Assembly (NCBI GenBank): GCA_024684155.1 | Contig: JAIKXK010000148.1 | Coordinates: 1-15,360, forward strand | Direction of reading: 5' to 3' | Length of the DNA stretch: 15,360 nt | From: Lachnospiraceae bacterium | GTDB taxonomy: Bacteria; Bacillota; Clostridia; Lachnospirales; Lachnospiraceae | Shown here: positions 14,523-15,360 of the stretch, piece by piece | Layout of the letters: every line of letters begins with the position of its first letter | How positions within the stretch are numbered: position 1 is the stretch's first letter | The notes under the pieces: generated by a model | Databases searched by the model: none | The model's input: only the letters and a program-made list of their open reading frames with translations | Told to the model about the DNA's origin: nothing | Translations under genes and position numbers: made by a program

Positions 14523-15360
14523 ATGAAGAAGAAATTATTATCGCTATTCTTAGTAGCTGTAATGGGGGTAACTGCTTTAGCAGGTTGTGGTAATGTAACT
14601 ACAACTGAAGAAGCTGGTGAGACATCTACAGATGAGACTACTGAGGAAGACACCACAACAACAGATTCTCTTACAGGAAACGGTGATGCAGAATTAAACG
14701 TATTCTTGTATATGCAGGATCACGAAAAAGAAGCTTACAAGAAAGTATTGGAAAGCTTCGTTGAAGAACATGCTGATGAGATTAAAGAAGTAACTTTCGA
14801 AGTTACTACTCAGGATGAGTACAACACAAAGATGACAGCTAACATGACAGCAAATGACATGCCAGATGTTTTCTATGTTGGACCTTCAGCAGTTCGTTCT
14901 TATGTTGATAACGGGTACATTATGTCATTAGATGATTATGTAGACGCTGAAACAATTGAAAGCACTTGGGGAACTACTCAGGAAATCTATCGTTACGATG
15001 GAACAAACGTAGGAAGTGGAAGCTTATATGCTTTGCCTAAGGATTTATCTTGCTTCGCATTTGCTTACAACAAAGACTTATTCGATGCAGCTGGAATTGA
15101 ATATCCAGATCCTGAAAATCCATATACTTATGACGAATTCTTAGAAGTTTGCCAGAAGTTAACACAGGATACAGATGGTGATGGAGAAATTGATCAGTGG
15201 GGTGTTGCAAACGCTAACGAGTTTGGTATGACTCCTTACTTATATTCAAACGGTGTTAAGTTCTTAAATGATGATATGACAGAAGTAAATGTAGCAGACA
15301 ATGCTCAGCTTGCTGAAGCTCTTACATTCTACACAGACTTAACAACTAAGTATGGTGTAA
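14523..15360 (+). CDS. ABC-transporter sugar-binding lipoprotein (3' end outside window)
   Basis: About 279 residues are visible before the window ends, open throughout. The N-terminus is a type II signal peptide, MKKKLLSLFLVAVMGVTALAGC, with C22 lipidated, followed by a Thr/Glu-rich linker (23-50) usual for surface lipoproteins. The remainder matches family 1 extracellular solute-binding proteins of carbohydrate ABC importers: LNVFLYMQDHEKEAYKKVLE, MPDVFYVGPSAV, YALPKDLSCFAFAYNKDLFDAAG, and a DTDGDGEID calcium-type loop (216-224). The position beside an arabinan operon with a shared operator suggests it binds arabino-oligosaccharides, in the manner of AraN. Permease genes would be expected just past the window. 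Confidence 0.92.
   Translation, partial: MKKKLLSLFLVAVMGVTALAGCGNVTTTEEAGETSTDETTEEDTTTTDSLTGNGDAELNVFLYMQDHEKEAYKKVLESFVEEHADEIKEVTFEVTTQDEYNTKMTANMTANDMPDVFYVGPSAVRSYVDNGYIMSLDDYVDAETIESTWGTTQEIYRYDGTNVGSGSLYALPKDLSCFAFAYNKDLFDAAGIEYPDPENPYTYDEFLEVCQKLTQDTDGDGEIDQWGVANANEFGMTPYLYSNGVKFLNDDMTEVNVADNAQLAEALTFYTDLTTKYGV

Overview
The window is AT-rich, with Gram-positive style Shine-Dalgarno sites (AAGGAG, GGGAG), lipobox lipoproteins, an oxygen-independent ribonucleotide reductase and an arabinan-utilisation locus. This fits an anaerobic Clostridia species, probably Lachnospiraceae (Butyrivibrio/Roseburia-like). The assignment rests on gene content and style, not on a database match.

Layout. 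(1) 1-~690: end of an integrated mobile element, with the 3' part of a Tn916-type tyrosine integrase and short direct/inverted repeats that look like integrase arm sites. (2) 735-1187: low-molecular-weight protein tyrosine phosphatase, a likely chromosomal neighbour of the element. (3) 3821-1233 (minus): two-gene operon of S-adenosylhomocysteine hydrolase and a CNNM/CorC-type membrane protein with CBS domains. (4) 3904-4860: TPR lipoprotein, divergent from the SAHH gene and apparently read from a leaderless mRNA. (5) 5006-7405: class III ribonucleotide reductase (NrdD) with a fused C-terminal redoxin domain. Its promoter carries two correctly spaced NrdR-like boxes. No nrdG follows it.

(6) 7525-13322: arabinan operon. 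It encodes a cytoplasmic GH43 arabinofuranosidase, a surface lipoprotein GH43 endo-arabinanase, a cytoplasmic GH51 arabinofuranosidase, a small Cys-rich DUF6171-like protein and a second cytoplasmic GH43 arabinanase. (7) 14242-13319 (minus): regulator with an ArsR-like winged helix and a ~200-residue C-terminal beta-rich domain. (8) 14523-end: lipoprotein sugar-binding protein of an ABC importer, cut by the window end.

Regions 6-8 read as one system. The lipoprotein endo-arabinanase cuts arabinan at the cell surface, the ABC importer takes up arabino-oligosaccharides, and the cytoplasmic GH43/GH51 enzymes release arabinose. The regulator is the likely switch. A ~31-bp element (AACTAAAATAGTTTA plus a second TAAAATA 20 bp downstream) occurs both at the enzyme operon promoter and just upstream of the importer promoter. 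A second palindrome family (ACATTGTA core) lies at the regulator and importer promoters. This regulator-operator pair is the best candidate here for a poorly described system.
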